From: Rhynchopus sp. YZ270_cl-10
Taxonomy: Eukaryota > Euglenozoa > Diplonemea > Diplonemida > Diplonemidae
Direction of reading: 5' to 3'
Assembly: GCA_964035575.1 (NCBI GenBank)
Contig: OZ037864.1
Span: 1,054,001-1,118,000 of the forward strand
DNA length: 64,000 nt
The translations under genes were made by a program, and so were the position numbers. Below are positions 1 to 11,085 of the stretch, in pieces; position 1 is the first letter of the stretch, and every line of letters starts with the position of its first letter. The notes beneath the pieces are model-generated. The model saw nothing but the letters and a program-made list of their open reading frames with translations, was not told the origin of the DNA and made no database searches.

Positions 1-1
1 C

Positions 2-1725
2 CAGCGTGAGGCGACGAGGACTGCGGGGCGTATTGCAGGACTAAATGTGCGCTCCATCATCAACGAGCCGACCGCCGCCGCCCTTGCCTACGGGCTCATG
101 TCCGACCAGGGCAAGGAGAAGCTCATCTGCATCTTCGATCTTGGAGGTGGTACCTTCGATGTGACCGTCATGCAGGTAAAGTCGAACGGCGACTTCGTCG
201 TGAAGGCAACAGGCGGAGACTCGCATCTTGGAGGAGACGACTTCGACGACCGCCTCATGGACCACTTCATGAACGAATGGAAGCTCGACACGCTGTCGCC
301 CTTCGACATGCAGAGACTGCGTAAGGCGTGCAAGGAAGTCAAGGAGTCGCTCTCTGACAACGCGGAGGTGCGTATGGAGCTTGATGGCTTTGCCGAAAGC
401 AGCTACGAAATACGTGTGACACGTGCAAAGTTCGAGGTGCTGTGCAAAGACCTCTTCAAACAAGCGCTTGACACACTCCAGCAGGTCCTCCGCGAAGCCA
501 GCGTGCGTGCAGAGGACATCGACGATGTTGTGCTCGTAGGAGGTAGTTGCAAGATGCGCAAGGTGCAGGCGATGATCTCCGACTTCTTCCAGCAGGAGCC
601 GTACAAGAACATCAACCCCGATGAGGTGGTTGCCATGGGTGCCTCGTCGCGTGCCGCGCATCTCTACTCTCAGGACGAAAAGGCTGTTGACTTGTGGGAC
701 GACAAAGGAAACACCCCCAACATCGGGCAGGTCACAGACGTCATCCCACTCTCGCTTGGTGTCGGTGTTGCTGGCGACGCGCTCTCCATCATCCTCCCGA
801 AGAACACACCCATCCCGCACGACCGTCCCCTCACCCACGCGATGAACTACCGCACCATCACCGACAACCAAGAACTCTCACGTTGGAAGGTCTACCAAGG
901 AGAGAACGAACGCGCATCCCTCAACTTCAAACTCGGGCAAATCGCCATCTCAAACCTCCCGCGAAAACCGAAGGGCGAGGTCTCTGTGCAGGTGTCCTTC
1001 TCATTCGACCCCACAGACGGTATCCTGAACATCAAGGCCGTGGTGTCTGGCTACCCCGACATGCGAACTTCAACCACAATCGAAAAACCCTGTGCCATCC
1101 CCGAGTCCGAGGTCATTAGCATGACCAACAACGAAAAGAAGATGGTCCAAAAAGAAAAGGACAGAAAGGTCCGCGACCTTAAACTTGCTGAGCTTCAGGA
1201 GCTTGCACAGGTTATCATGGAGAGCGAAGGTATGTGTTCTTTTGTTTCAAAAAAAAAAATTTTGCTCTGCCTCATGGTGTAAATTCGTGATCAGCAAATA
1301 CGTAAATAATTTTCCTGATCATTTCACAACTCCAACAAAACAGAATTCGACGACCCGAGCGTAGTGGAAGCTGCAAGAGACGTCTTTGAGTGGTGCGAAA
1401 ACAACGACTGGGCAGAAATACCCGCGATAGAAATGCAAAAGGATGAGGTACGTTTCACCCCTTACCCCTTCCCCCGCTCTTGCATTTGATACTTACTTTC
1501 TTTCGGACGCTTTTCTGAAAGTTTTGGATGCTTTCTTCTTTCAAGGTGACTAATCACGAGAGACTAAGAGATTCATCTTATAACCTTTTCTTCAGTTTCA
1601 ATGTGCTTTTTTCTTCACAATTTATTCACTTCATTACTTCCCGAAACACCCACAACCTTCCACCTAAACAGTTGTTGAAAGCCGCCGGTGCTGATGAAGA
1701 TGGCACTGAAGATGCACCCAGCTAA
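2..1725 (+). CDS. HSP70: HSP70-family chaperone, 3' part (5' end outside window)
   Basis: ATP-driven chaperone of the Hsp70 family. The window opens inside the nucleotide-binding domain. The frame starting at base 2 reads RIAGLNV followed by [13 protein letters not shown], then the phosphate motif [12 protein letters not shown] and the adenosine motif VVLVGGS. The interdomain stretch [10 protein letters not shown] leads into the substrate-binding domain and a lid. Exons are 2-1229, 1344-1447 and 1672-1725. Both introns are GT-AG, and splicing restores the frame (the first junction makes a GAA codon), giving 461 residues in the window. Intron 2 (1448-1671) carries a copy of dispersed repeat A. 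The C-terminus ends in EDAPS, with neither the cytosolic EEVD tail nor a KDEL-like signal. [14 protein letters not shown] also differs from the usual GGSTRIPKVQ. A divergent cytosolic paralogue is the likeliest reading, but compartment is not proven. Confidence 0.93.
1544..1591 (+). repeat. Repeat A copy (in HSP70 intron 2)
   Basis: Starts AGGTGACTAA, then a CACGAGAG core, then TTCATCTTATAA and a pyrimidine tail ending TTCAG. It lies wholly inside the second HSP70 intron. Confidence 0.85.
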
Positions 1726-1998
1726 AGCCTATCACCCCACCCACCCGCAAACATCCACCCCTAAGCTCATTCAACAAAAAAAATCACTTCCATTGTAATT
1801 CATGTTCTCTTTTGTCACACCTGGGAGTGGCTAGGGTAGGTATTCTCGGATGCCGAAAAAAAAAAAGTAAAATAAAGGGAAGGGGGTGGGGGGCTGTGTC
1901 CTTCTTGCCCAGTCTCTCTTCGTGGTCTTTTATTCTTTTGTTGGAAAGACAATTTTCAAGTACACAGCGACTGTCCAAACCACCCCCTTTTTTTTTGA

Positions 1999-2037
1999 GA
2001 CTAACACACGAGAGGTTTTAGGTATCTCATCTTACCA
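1999..2037 (+). repeat. Repeat A, degenerate copy
   Basis: Reads AGACTAACACACGAGAGG, then TTTTAGG and CATCTTACC. Recognisable but diverged. Confidence 0.55.
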
Positions 2038-2102
2038 TTTTTGAGGGTCGTATTTTTGTTCAACTAAAAACCAAATATCGTGATCCTACTTTTTGTTTTA
2101 CG

Positions 2103-2130
2103 GATGTGTGTGCACGAGAGGCACATTCAT
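2103..2130 (+). repeat. Repeat E copy
   Basis: GATGTGTG, the core CACGAGAGG, then CACATTCAT. ATGTG and CACAT can pair around the core. Confidence 0.6.
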
Positions 2131-3094
2131 TTTTTCATTTCCCCCTTTTTTCCCCCGCCCTTTTTTGTACGGTTACGTCTGTCTAAGTTTGTTCCTTTTT
2201 TAAAGATGGGTTGCCCATGGTTCCTTAGTCTTTTCAAGTGTTTTCTTGTTGTGTTTGGTTTGAGTTACGGCAGAGGGATTATGCAAGGGTTGAAAGCCCA
2301 ATAAAAAAAAACGCAAAACAAAAAGACAATTTTGAAATGACGTGGTCAAAAAAAAATGCAAAAAAAAAAAAAATCTAGATACGAAAAAAAAGAAGGAAAA
2401 GTGGTTTCCACCTTTTTTTTTTTAAATCTCCTTGTGTTTGTTCAAAAGGAATCCCACTATGCGCATTGTTCCCCAAGACTCCCACAGCCCCTCCTTTTGA
2501 TCAAATTGCTTTCAGTTTTATCGAAACATCGGCATACACAAAAAAACAGAGCATGTGGACACTGAGGGTCCCACATGAAACGCCAATTATTCGAAAGTCA
2601 AATAAAAATGAATGTGTAAAAAACCAGCAGTGGCAAAAAAGAAAGATTACCTCCAAAATTTGATGTACCGCACAACATATATATATTTTTTTTCCGGCTT
2701 TCCCCCTTCCCCCCTTTTCTCCTGATAAATGTGGGTTTTTTTTGTGTCAAGGTGACGAAGCAGGAAATGCTGTGTTTCATCCTTACCAAAATTTTCTTTA
2801 AGTATAACGCAAACTCGCAACTTATGAAGTTGGCCCCTATAATCTAAATGTGTATGCACTGACGTATACATCTTTCAACTCTTCTTTTAAAGTACGGTGA
2901 CCACGGCGAGGGAGGTAGGTCATTGTTCCATTTTTTTCTTATTTTTCTTTCGTTCTCTTACGGTACGGACACTCACGTCCCGCCCTTCGCATGAGCTCTC
3001 GACCGAGCTGCGTTTTAGCACTTTTCAACTATTTTTTTTCTTCTTTCAAATGCTGCAAACCACCAGCATTCCCGTTACGCAAATGGAAAAAAAA

Positions 3095-3160
3095 ACAGTG
3101 GAGATTGCACAAACTGTGGCAACACAACCGAGGCAACTACACTACTCCAACAATTTATCA
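3095..3160 (+). repeat. Repeat B copy
   Basis: About 65 bp starting ACAGTGGAGATTGCACAA and ending CTCCAACAATTTATCAA. Near-identical copies occur at 42485 and 61198. Confidence 0.85.
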
Positions 3161-3640
3161 AAAATAAAAAATGCACACTCACATCGTTTGAGGGCCCTCT
3201 CTTCCGCTCATCCCCATGGTATCGTGTTCCTGGTTGTTTTCTCAGAGAAAGATTCGAAAGGAGGTGGGTAAGCGTCGCATCAGATCCATCTCTCTCCAAG
3301 CGTTCTTTCCTTATGTCAAGATTAGACTTTTTGGTAAAACGATATGTGGGATATCTTTCCAGGGGGAAAAAAAATCCCCCTTTTTTTGTGTTGCATGTCT
3401 TCATGACTGCGATGAGAACGCCGGAAGACCCGAAGCTTTTGTGCACAATTCTTTAGATTTCATCTCACTTCTTGCGCCCCTCCTCCATCCCCTTCCCTTT
3501 CCCCCCTCCCCCTTTTCCAAGAAGGCACAAACCTCTAGGAATTGTTCTGCGCACAGTGTTTGTCTGAATAAAGTTTTGTTGCAAAGGTTTTAAAACCGGT
3601 TTGGAGCTGAAATACTGTTAGGGTATATTTTTTTTTTTTA

Positions 3641-3710
3641 AGTGCTTCTCTGGGGGTTCGATAACCCGCGGAGAACCAACCACCTCCGCCGATGAACGGT
3701 GGTAAAGCCG
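3641..3710 (+). repeat. Repeat C copy with TTCGAT hairpin
   Basis: Contains GGGGGTTCGATAACCCGCGG followed by GAGAACC and GATGAACGGTG. The GGTT and AACC arms flank a CGAT loop. Confidence 0.75.
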
Positions 3711-4256
3711 GAATATATCAACCGTCATTAGACTGTTCACTTTGATCACTGATCTCAGGGGAGCAATCCCCTATCGATTAGAGTGGCATGAGGCGTTTGC
3801 ACTTTTCAAATTCTCTTTTTCTTCTTCTTCTTCTAAAACAATGCGGGGTTTTGTGACCAAATTTTTTTTTATTTCAAACTTCAAAGAAACATTAGTGAGA
3901 AAGGTTGTTGTGTATGTTTTCAGGAGGCTCAACACAAGATATCCCTTCTTCAAGTATATTTTTTGGGAAGCAAGCTGAGTAAGCGAGAGCCTTAGGTTCA
4001 CTATTAAAGTACACAGTGAGGGTACAGTCATCTTAGAAGGTTTTATTTTTCTTTCTTTTTTTTTTTTGCCCGCCACAGCTGCACATCGCAATTTTATCAA
4101 AAAAACCTCCCACCCCCCCAACCCTGATCCTCACCACTCAGTTTACAAACCGTTATAGATTTTTCTTTTTTTTTTGGGGGGGGGGTATGGGGTTTTTGGT
4201 GGTCATTGGAAACCGTTCCAAAAGGGGGCGGGCTGAGGGGGGGTTTTTTGTTATTA

Positions 4257-4303
4257 AGGTGACTTAAGCACGAGAGGCTTAGGATCATCTTATAAACTTT
4301 TCT
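4257..4303 (+). repeat. Repeat A copy
   Basis: Close match to the family: AGGTGACTTAAG, CACGAGAGG, CTTAGG, ATCATCTTATAAACTTTTC, then a T run and TTAG at 4313-4316. The whole unit looks intron-shaped (AG/GT to TTAG). Confidence 0.85.
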
Positions 4304-4579
4304 TTTTTTTGTTAGGATGTTCGCAATCCACCCCCAAGAGGGGTACCGCTCGTTCATCTTTCAAGTTGTTGTTTCTTTTTTCTTCTTTTCCCTTTTTCTT
4401 AGATGAAAAAGGGACAGTGGGGGGAACAAAAGAAGGGTTGGAGTGGGGATTTATGTTTTCGGTGCCTATGTTAAGCCCGAAACCGTTCGCACTTTTTTTT
4501 TTTTAATTTCTTCTTTTATTTTTTAGAAGATTTTGTACTGCCCATGTGGTCCGTTCATCTTATAGGCTTTTCTCTTTTT

Positions 4580-4700
4580 AAGATACAAACCACAAAATGA
4601 ATGTTAGGACAAAGTATGGTTCCGGGCCCCACCCCCCTCCCGGTGTTCTGGTCACGCACCAAAAAAGGTACATTGTCATTGGGTTTTGTATTTCAAGTCA
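4580..4700 (+). repeat. Repeat D copy
   Basis: AAGATACAAACCAC at the left, AGGTACATTGTCATTGG and TTTTGTATTTCAAG at the right. The same succession occurs at 42100-42210. Confidence 0.6.
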
Positions 4701-4850
4701 CATTTTTTTTTTTTGTTTTCCAAATTTCTTGTTTTCCCTCCTCCAAACGGTTGGTGTTTTCGGGAGTGTAGGTTTTTTTTTGCCCATTTTTTTTTTTTTT
4801 TTTTCAACGAAAGAAGAACTTTGCTTCAAAAAAAGGGTGTGATTTTCCAT

Positions 4851-4886
4851 AGGTGACTAAGCACAGAGGAGCTTCGTTTCATAGTG
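4851..4886 (+). repeat. Repeat A, partial copy
   Basis: AGGTGACTAAGCACAGAGG, then GCTTCGTTTCATAG. The 3' half is diverged. Confidence 0.6.
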
Positions 4887-5624
4887 ACAAAAAAAACAAA
4901 AAGACTTTTTCTTTCTTTTCCCCCATTTCTCTTCCCTCTGTGTGTAGCTTGTATAAGACACTATACTCTCCCCTCCATTTCTCGCATTTTTTTTTCTCTT
5001 CCCATTGCAGCCACATCCCATACCCCGTGTCCCACCCCCTTTCCCCCCTTCTGTTGTGCTGTGAGTAGGTAATTGAGTGGAAACAATATGGGCTAACAAA
5101 ATAAGTAAAAAAAAGACAAGAAGAGTGCTTGTTTTTTTAGGGGGAAAATGGCAAAAACAAACAAAAAAAAAACAACAAAAAAAAAACACAAAAAAAAAAT
5201 GGTTGCCAAAAATTACCGGTAGTTAGCGTCACGACTTCGGTTGGTTATAGTGAACAGAAAATGGGGGGTCGGGAGTACTTAGTTTCAAAAAAAAATGGCA
5301 AAAAAAAAAAGCACAAAAAGCAAAAACAAAAAAAAATACAAAAAAGCAAACATAAAAAAATACAAAAAAAGACAACAAAAAAAAATCTGCAACCGAGTTT
5401 TCAAACAAAAAAAGAGGGGTACAACTGGGAATGGGGGGAGGGTAGGGGGGAAATAAAAATGTATTTTGTTCTTCCTTTTTTTGGATGGGGATTTTATTTT
5501 TTCAAGTTTTTTTATTTTAGTGGTTTTCTTTTTCCCTTCTTTTACTTTTTTCCGCAGTAGATTCTTCGTGGGTGTCTTAAGCTGAAGAGAGGATGAGCAG
5601 AAGACATGACATAGAAAAAACACA

Positions 5625-6040
5625 CACGGCGGACTAGTCAGGGGGACTACCAGTAGTGCTCCTGAAGTGCTCCAAATGACTGGTGTTTTACGACTTAGTG
5701 TTCCACCAGGAACACTACTAGTCATTATCTATGAGTAGTTACACTACACGGTGGGTCAGGTCCAGATGGGATAGCAAAAAGCGGTTGAAACTGCTCTCCC
5801 AGAGAGCAGGTGACTAAGCACGAGAGGCTTAGGATCATCTTATAAACTTTTCTTTCTTTTTTTTTTTTTTTTTGCTCCACTGATTTTTCGCGGTTTTTTT
5901 ACCAGAGGTGAGTCAATTTTTTTTTTGACCAAAAAATCGCTGGTTGGGGAGGTTATAATGGGATAGCAGTTGCTATCCTGCTTTTTGCAATATCACCTGG
6001 ACCTGGTCACCGTCGTAGTCCCCCTGACTAGTCCGCCGTG
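5625..6040. mobile_element. Non-autonomous TIR element (MITE), 416 bp
   Basis: Perfect 26-bp terminal inverted repeats lie at 5625-5650 (starting CACGGCGGACTAGTCAGG) and 6015-6040 (ending CCTGACTAGTCCGCCGTG). Further in, GGTCAGGTCCAGATGGGATA faces a diverged inverse copy near 5980-6010. There is no coding capacity. A full repeat A copy sits inside at 5808-5854. A target duplication is not clear (at most CA). Superfamily not assigned. Confidence 0.85.
5808..5854 (+). repeat. Repeat A copy inside the 5625-6040 TIR element
   Basis: AGGTGACTAAG, CACGAGAGG, CTTAGG, ATCATCTTATAAACTTTTC: a consensus-like copy followed by a long T run. Confidence 0.9.
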
Positions 6041-6586
6041 CAGCCGTATGGTAGTGATAGCAATATCAGGGTAAAAGCTCAAAGCGAGAGAAAAACGTAA
6101 GTACAAAGAGAGAGAGACAGAGAGAGGCTTCGCATCTTACAAAACTTTTCTTCTTACCAGGTGGTAAAAATGCCCACAAATACACCTGGCGACTGCATTG
6201 CCATCGATTTTTTTTTTCCTTCTTCCTTTTTTTTTTTTTTGGGTGTAGCAAATAAACAACCAGTAAAAAAAAAACATATTTTTGGGGAAAACCACAGAAA
6301 CAAAAATTGTGCGTGGGTGTGTGTCAAGATGTGACACAAAGATCTGCCAATTTTTTTCAGAAAAAAAAAAAAAAACACACAAGCAAAACACACACACAAA
6401 AAAGCCAACAACAAAAAAAAACAATAAAAAAAAACAAACAAAAAAACAAACAACAAAAAAAAAACATTAAAAAAAAACAAACCCCACTAATCTTTTCCCA
6501 TCCCATCCTCCCCCCTTTCCCCTCTCAACACCCTCAGGTGGACCACCCCCCCCACTCCCCATCCCCCTTTCCACCATACACTATAA

Positions 6587-9500
6587 ATGACACCTCCGAC
6601 TGTAGAGGAGTTGGGTGCGTACAAAGAGCGTGCCCCACGTGTTGTTGCTGATATAAAGGATCTGCTCGGTGAACAGGTCTTCGCAGAGTTTGAAGTGGCC
6701 ACAAAGAGTTCCTCCCAGGTGAGCCTTCGGCTGGTGACTCTGGAGGGCACGTTGTTGGCCTGTTGTGAAGATGATGTGGTCGACCTTCCTGTCGGGCTTG
6801 TTCTTAAACCGGATTATCCAGCGACACCCCCGTATTGTAGACTAAAAGTTCCTGAGGGGATGAAAGTGGTAGCAGGCCACCCTGCTGTGACCGCATCAGG
6901 TGTTATCAAAGCCACCGCAGTCCCCGCAATCCGCGACTGGAGTGCCCAAGCCGAAGCCTCGAGGTCTCTCATAGACGTGCTTCTCTCGACAGCGGATGCC
7001 TTCTCAGAGTGTTCCCCTTTCGCAGTCAACGATGGTCCACCCTTAGCGGCAGTGGAGTCTTCACTTAGCCTAGGCAGCACTGCGTCTTCACAATGCGTGA
7101 AGGCATCAAATTTGCTGACCACTGTATCCGTTTCTGCGGTTCCCACGACGCTTGCAGAGTCATCTCAAGGGGACGTGAATGTACAGCTTGAGGTGAAGGA
7201 AGAGGAGGAGGAGGAGGCAGAAGAAGTAAAGGACGAAATGCCGCTAGCAGTACAAGAGATGGATGCTGCGCAATATGCGGAGGCGATACAGGGCTTTAAA
7301 GTAGAGGGGGTGGAGGAGGAGGGGGAGGTGGCAGGAGTGGACGCATCCGAAGCACTACCAGAGACGGTGGGGGCGGAGTTAGGGGAGGGAGAGGGAGAGG
7401 GAGAAGGAGAAGGAGAAGCAAAGATAGAAGAAGCACCAGAGCCGGAGTTGGAAGAAGCAGAGGTGGAAGTCGAAGTGGAGGGGGAGGTGGAGGTGGAGGT
7501 GCAGCCAGTGGTAACAGAGCAGCCAGAGGCGTTTCAGTTTGAAAGGTGCACAACAGACATGACAGAAGCGGAGCCGGTGGGGGCAGGCAACGTGCCTGAA
7601 GCAGCGCCCACCGAAGCACCAGAGGATATTGTGAAGGACCCTGTGGAAGCGGGATTGGAGGCAGAGGCGGAGGTGGAGCCGCTGGAGGAAGCAGTGCCAA
7701 CCGTTGAGGCGGTGCCCGAGGAGTGTCCTGCAGAGGGGGAAGGGGTGGAAGGTGAGGAGGAGCTCGCGACAATGGGTGTGGGAGAGCTTAATGCAGAGGA
7801 TGAAGCGTTGCTCGTGTCAGAGCTGGCAGGGCTGGAGGCGATTGGAAGCGGGTCGGTCAGTGCAGGTGTGGAGCCAGCAGAAGAGCCGGAGCAACCCATT
7901 GCAAGGGTTGAGAGCCAGTCCACGGCAACGCGGGTGGAAAGCAATATGGGCTTCACCCCTTCCGACTCCCAGCAGTTCATCATGGATGTGCAAGCGGACG
8001 CAATGTCCTTTCCACAGCCGGTCGTGGAACAGAAAATGCAGGACGAACTGTGCGCGGAGACAGCCCCCGGCGACGTCATTGACAATAATGAGAGGTGCAC
8101 GGCGCAGCCCCAGGAGCTGGATGTCGGGTCTGTGAACGAGCCGCTCCTACCCACCCACCAACTCTTCCCCGAGGAGCCTGCCCCCACCTCGTCTGCAGTG
8201 TCCGCGCTCTTCTCCGTGCTCGAGGCGCCCTCCCCCGTTGCGCCCTCCGTCTCCAGCTCCCCAGTCGCCCCCTCTGTGGCCTCCGAGGTGAGTTCTGCAT
8301 CCGTTTCCACGCATGTGCCCTCGGAGACATCACCATTCAATGCTGTCCCTGCTCCTGCCCCCACCGACTACATGACAATCAGCAGAAAGGGTGCGGCTGT
8401 GGCATTTGCAGATATCTTCTGTGAACGCTCTGAGGACACAGCGGAGGACGAGCTTGCGAAGGAGCAGTTGATTGAGGTGATCAGCGAACGTCTTGCGCGC
8501 GACAAGGCTGTTATCATACAGAGCGAGGAGACGCGTGTGCAGCGTGCGGAGACGGCACGGCAGGTGCGTGCACTTGCTGCGGACAACGCACGCCACCTGC
8601 ACGAGGTGCTGCGTGAGAAGCACACCTCCATGCTCGAGGCGCTCCCTGCCATCGACGCAGCAGTGTCCGAGGCGGAGCAGGCAGAGCGCCGTGCAGCAGA
8701 GTTCGTCAAAGCGCCGGGTAACGTCTTCCTCGACCTCATCCAGCCCGAGACACCCCTCCAGCAGCAACAGCTCGAAGTCGAGTCCCTCGACAAAGCACTG
8801 GATGACTGCATGTACGCCCTCGACGAAGCCCTCGGCAAGGACGTCTTAGACGCACAGCAGTTCCACCGCCACGTACTGGACCTCGGTCGCCGGCAGTTTG
8901 AATGCCGCGTTCTGCAGAAGAAGATCCTCGCGAAGCTGGGGAAGAAGCCGAGTACTGCATCCAACGCTTTCACACCGAGGACCGAAGCCCCTGTGAACAC
9001 GAGCGTTCCCCACACGTATGCACAACCCCACCATTCCTTATATTTCCCCCTTTTCTTTTACAACCAGCTTGGCACCCCAATATCTGCCTCCACAACACCT
9101 TCACAACCCTCACCCCTACAGAGACCCTATGAAAGACTTGTTTGGCTCAGCACCGTCATCGCCACACCCACGGCAGCCCTCTCCAGTCCCACGCGCTGTG
9201 GAGCCTGTAGTGCAGCCGCAGGCGCCATCCAATGCACAGACAGACATGGAAAGACTAGTCGACATGTTCCCCAACCTTGAGTCTGCTGTCATCGGTGATA
9301 TCTACTACAACACGGTATGTACCTTGTTAAAGCTGTTTTTTTTTTTTTTCTACCAACAAACGTAGCTTGAAGGAGAAGTAGTTCCGATACGGTCTCCAAT
9401 CACTCCAGGGTAATTGAGCAATGAACAAAACCTTTTTTCCTTTTACTTTCCTATCAGAGTTACTAATTTTTTTTGATGATGTGCAGAGCTTTATACAATT

Positions 9501-10106
9501 CAATAACAAACCAACCCACAGGGCAACTGTTTCGAAAGCACAAAAGAACGGCTCAATGAGTTCTTTTCTTAATCCCCGGGTGACGCACAATGGAAAAAAG
9601 ACATTCACGCGAGATCACTATCTTTGCATTTCTTCTTCTTTTTTGCGTGAATGATTCCCACCCACATAGGATGTATTACGTCACTCCTATGCACAATTGT
9701 TTTATAAGTTGGGGGTTCAATCACCCGAAGGAACCAATGCCTGTGTCCCGCCAGTCTGGTGAGACGTTTGCACTTTCAACTTCTTGTGGAGAGATGTGAC
9801 TGAACACGAGGCGTAGGCTTAGGCTGAGGTTTACCTAGAAAAACTAAAATTCTTTGTTTGAACTGCACCCCCACACACACCCTTTGTTTAGGTGACTAAA
9901 CACGAGAGGCTTAGGTTCATCTTATCAACTTTTCTAGGTGGCTAAGCAGAGGCTTAGGGCCATCTTGCATTGTCTTTCTTTTTGCTAACCTATACCTTTT
10001 GTATAAGTATCAGTATTTCTTTGTACAGTACGAGAATGTGATGAAGGATCTGGAAGGGGGGAAGCATGTAGCTGGGATGGGGGGGTGGGGGGGTAAATCG
10101 GGCTGA
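6587..10106 (+). CDS. TSG101: TSG101/VPS23-like ESCRT-I subunit with CUE-like C-terminus
   Basis: ESCRT-I core subunit that would recruit ubiquitinated cargo to endosomes. Residues about 1-145 form a UEV domain: LKPDYPATPPYCRL, HPAVTASGVI, then W and the S..L.DVL helix, with no E2-type catalytic cysteine. Residues about 195-480 are a very acidic Glu/Val/Gly-rich linker, in place of the usual Pro-rich one. A predicted coiled coil follows, then a steadiness box (LDKALDDCMYALDEAL, QFHRHVLDLGRRQFECRVL) at about 726-785. Exons are 6587-9015, 9068-9314 and 10029-10106, giving 917 residues. The last two encode LVDMFPNLESAVIGDIYYNT joined to YENVMKDLEGG, which resembles a CUE ubiquitin-binding fold but lacks its LL pair. 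The last intron (714 bp) is long for this window and contains repeat A copies; its 3' end is inferred. Confidence 0.88.
9707..9785 (+). repeat. Repeat C copy (in TSG101 intron)
   Basis: GGGGGTTCAATCACCCGAAG, then GTGTCCCGCC and GAGACGTTTGCACTTTCAAC. It lies in the inferred last intron of the TSG101-like gene. Confidence 0.65.
9891..9972 (+). repeat. Two repeat A copies in tandem (in TSG101 intron)
   Basis: A full copy (AGGTGACTAAACACGAGAGG onward, ending CAACTTTTCTAG) is followed at once by a second, diverged copy starting AGGTGGCTAAGCAGAGGC. Confidence 0.8.
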
Positions 10107-11085
10107 GTGGTAGTACAAAAGGATTGCAGGAATTTCGTTCAATTAAACCCCCTTTTTTTTGGATTTTTTGTGCACCTTGAAGCTGGCTTACTGCTTCAGG
10201 ATCTTCAAGACTGAAATGGAACTTTTCTTTTTATTTTTCTCCTTTTACACATACGGCCGCACAACTTCCCCCTTGAGAGATAGTGGCGCTTGCGGTAGTA
10301 GCCCAACTGCATGATTCCAAATTCCAAAAAAAATATTGAAATAAACAAAACGAAAAAAAACAGAATAAAAGTAAACAAAGAAAGAGCCGGAATAACAAAA
10401 GCAAAAAAAAAAAAAAAGAAACAACTTCTTCGCAGCCACCCTCTGCGTCACCAGAGGGGGTGATCGGCGTGCATTCTCTTTGCCTCCTCCCCAACTCTAA
10501 CCTCCACACACACAATATACCGTTGCTGGCTTCGGAACACAAAAAAAAAAAAACGAAACAAAAAAGACTCCCCCCCAACCATTTGTCATCTTATAAGCTT
10601 TTCAGCATTGTTGGTGCTCCTGAAATAAAAAATACCAAGTACGCAATATAGGCATACATGTTGGTACGTACGTAAAACGCGCAAAAATAATAAAAAAACG
10701 CGCAAAATAATCAAAAAATGTTTTTAATAAAAAACGTCACAAAAACGTAACAAAAACCCGCAAAAAAACGTACTAAAACGTACCAAAAACACAGAGCAAA
10801 AATATTATTTTTGCTGTAATGTTGTATTAAAAAGTGATTATTTTGATTATTTTTGAAAAACGTAGTACGTTTTTGTGTTTTTTGTACGTTTTTTGCGGTT
10901 TTTTGCGCGTTTTACGTACGTACCAACATGTATGTATAGGGTATTCCTGTATTATTTTTTTTCGCGCACAAAGCGCGCAACAAGTACGCAAAATGGGGTT
11001 TTCAGGAGCACCAATTGTGGTTCTTTTTTGTGAAAATCCCTCATATTTTTCTCTCTACTCTAATTCCTCAAAGGCTTAGTCAACA
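10107..11085. other. Spacer between TSG101 and WW/zinc-finger genes
   Basis: Homopolymer-rich DNA holding a TIR element (10611-11014) and no coding signal. A partial repeat A 3' end (TCATCTTATAAGCTTTTCAG) lies at 10587-10606, just left of the element. Confidence 0.75.
10611..11014. mobile_element. Foldback/TIR element, about 404 bp
   Basis: Ends are inverted copies: TTGGTGCTCCTGAA (10611-10624) and TTCAGGAGCACCAA (11001-11014). Inside is a second, perfect 34-bp inverted pair at 10653-10686 and 10901-10934, starting CATACATGTTGGTACGTACG. The centre is rich in AACGTACAAAAACG-type motifs. The flanks share only TTG, a possible 3-bp target duplication. No protein is encoded. Confidence 0.8.

Larger units (their letters stand above)
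1726..6586. other. 4.9-kb AT-rich spacer with dispersed repeats
   Basis: No coding signal is convincing here. The reading frames present are short and homopolymer-driven. The spacer holds copies of repeats A, B, C, D and E, all in + orientation, and a TIR element at 5625-6040. The last 100 bases before the TSG101 start are C/T-rich, as seen before several other starts in this window. Confidence 0.8.

Noticed and set aside
3641-3710. tRNA gene suggested by GGTTCGATAACC
   Set aside because: No acceptor stem, anticodon arm or A box could be built around it. It is a dispersed hairpin repeat.
5261-5560. Lys/Gln-rich 99-residue frame
   Set aside because: Entirely poly-A-driven low complexity.
7296-7772. 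Pro/Leu-rich minus-strand frame
   Set aside because: Antisense of the Glu-rich TSG101 linker.
9315-9486. Alternative TSG101 exon starting 9487 after TGCAG
   Set aside because: It would continue SFIQFNNKPTHRATV, which does not extend the CUE-like helix. The exon at 10029 does (YENVMKDLEGG).
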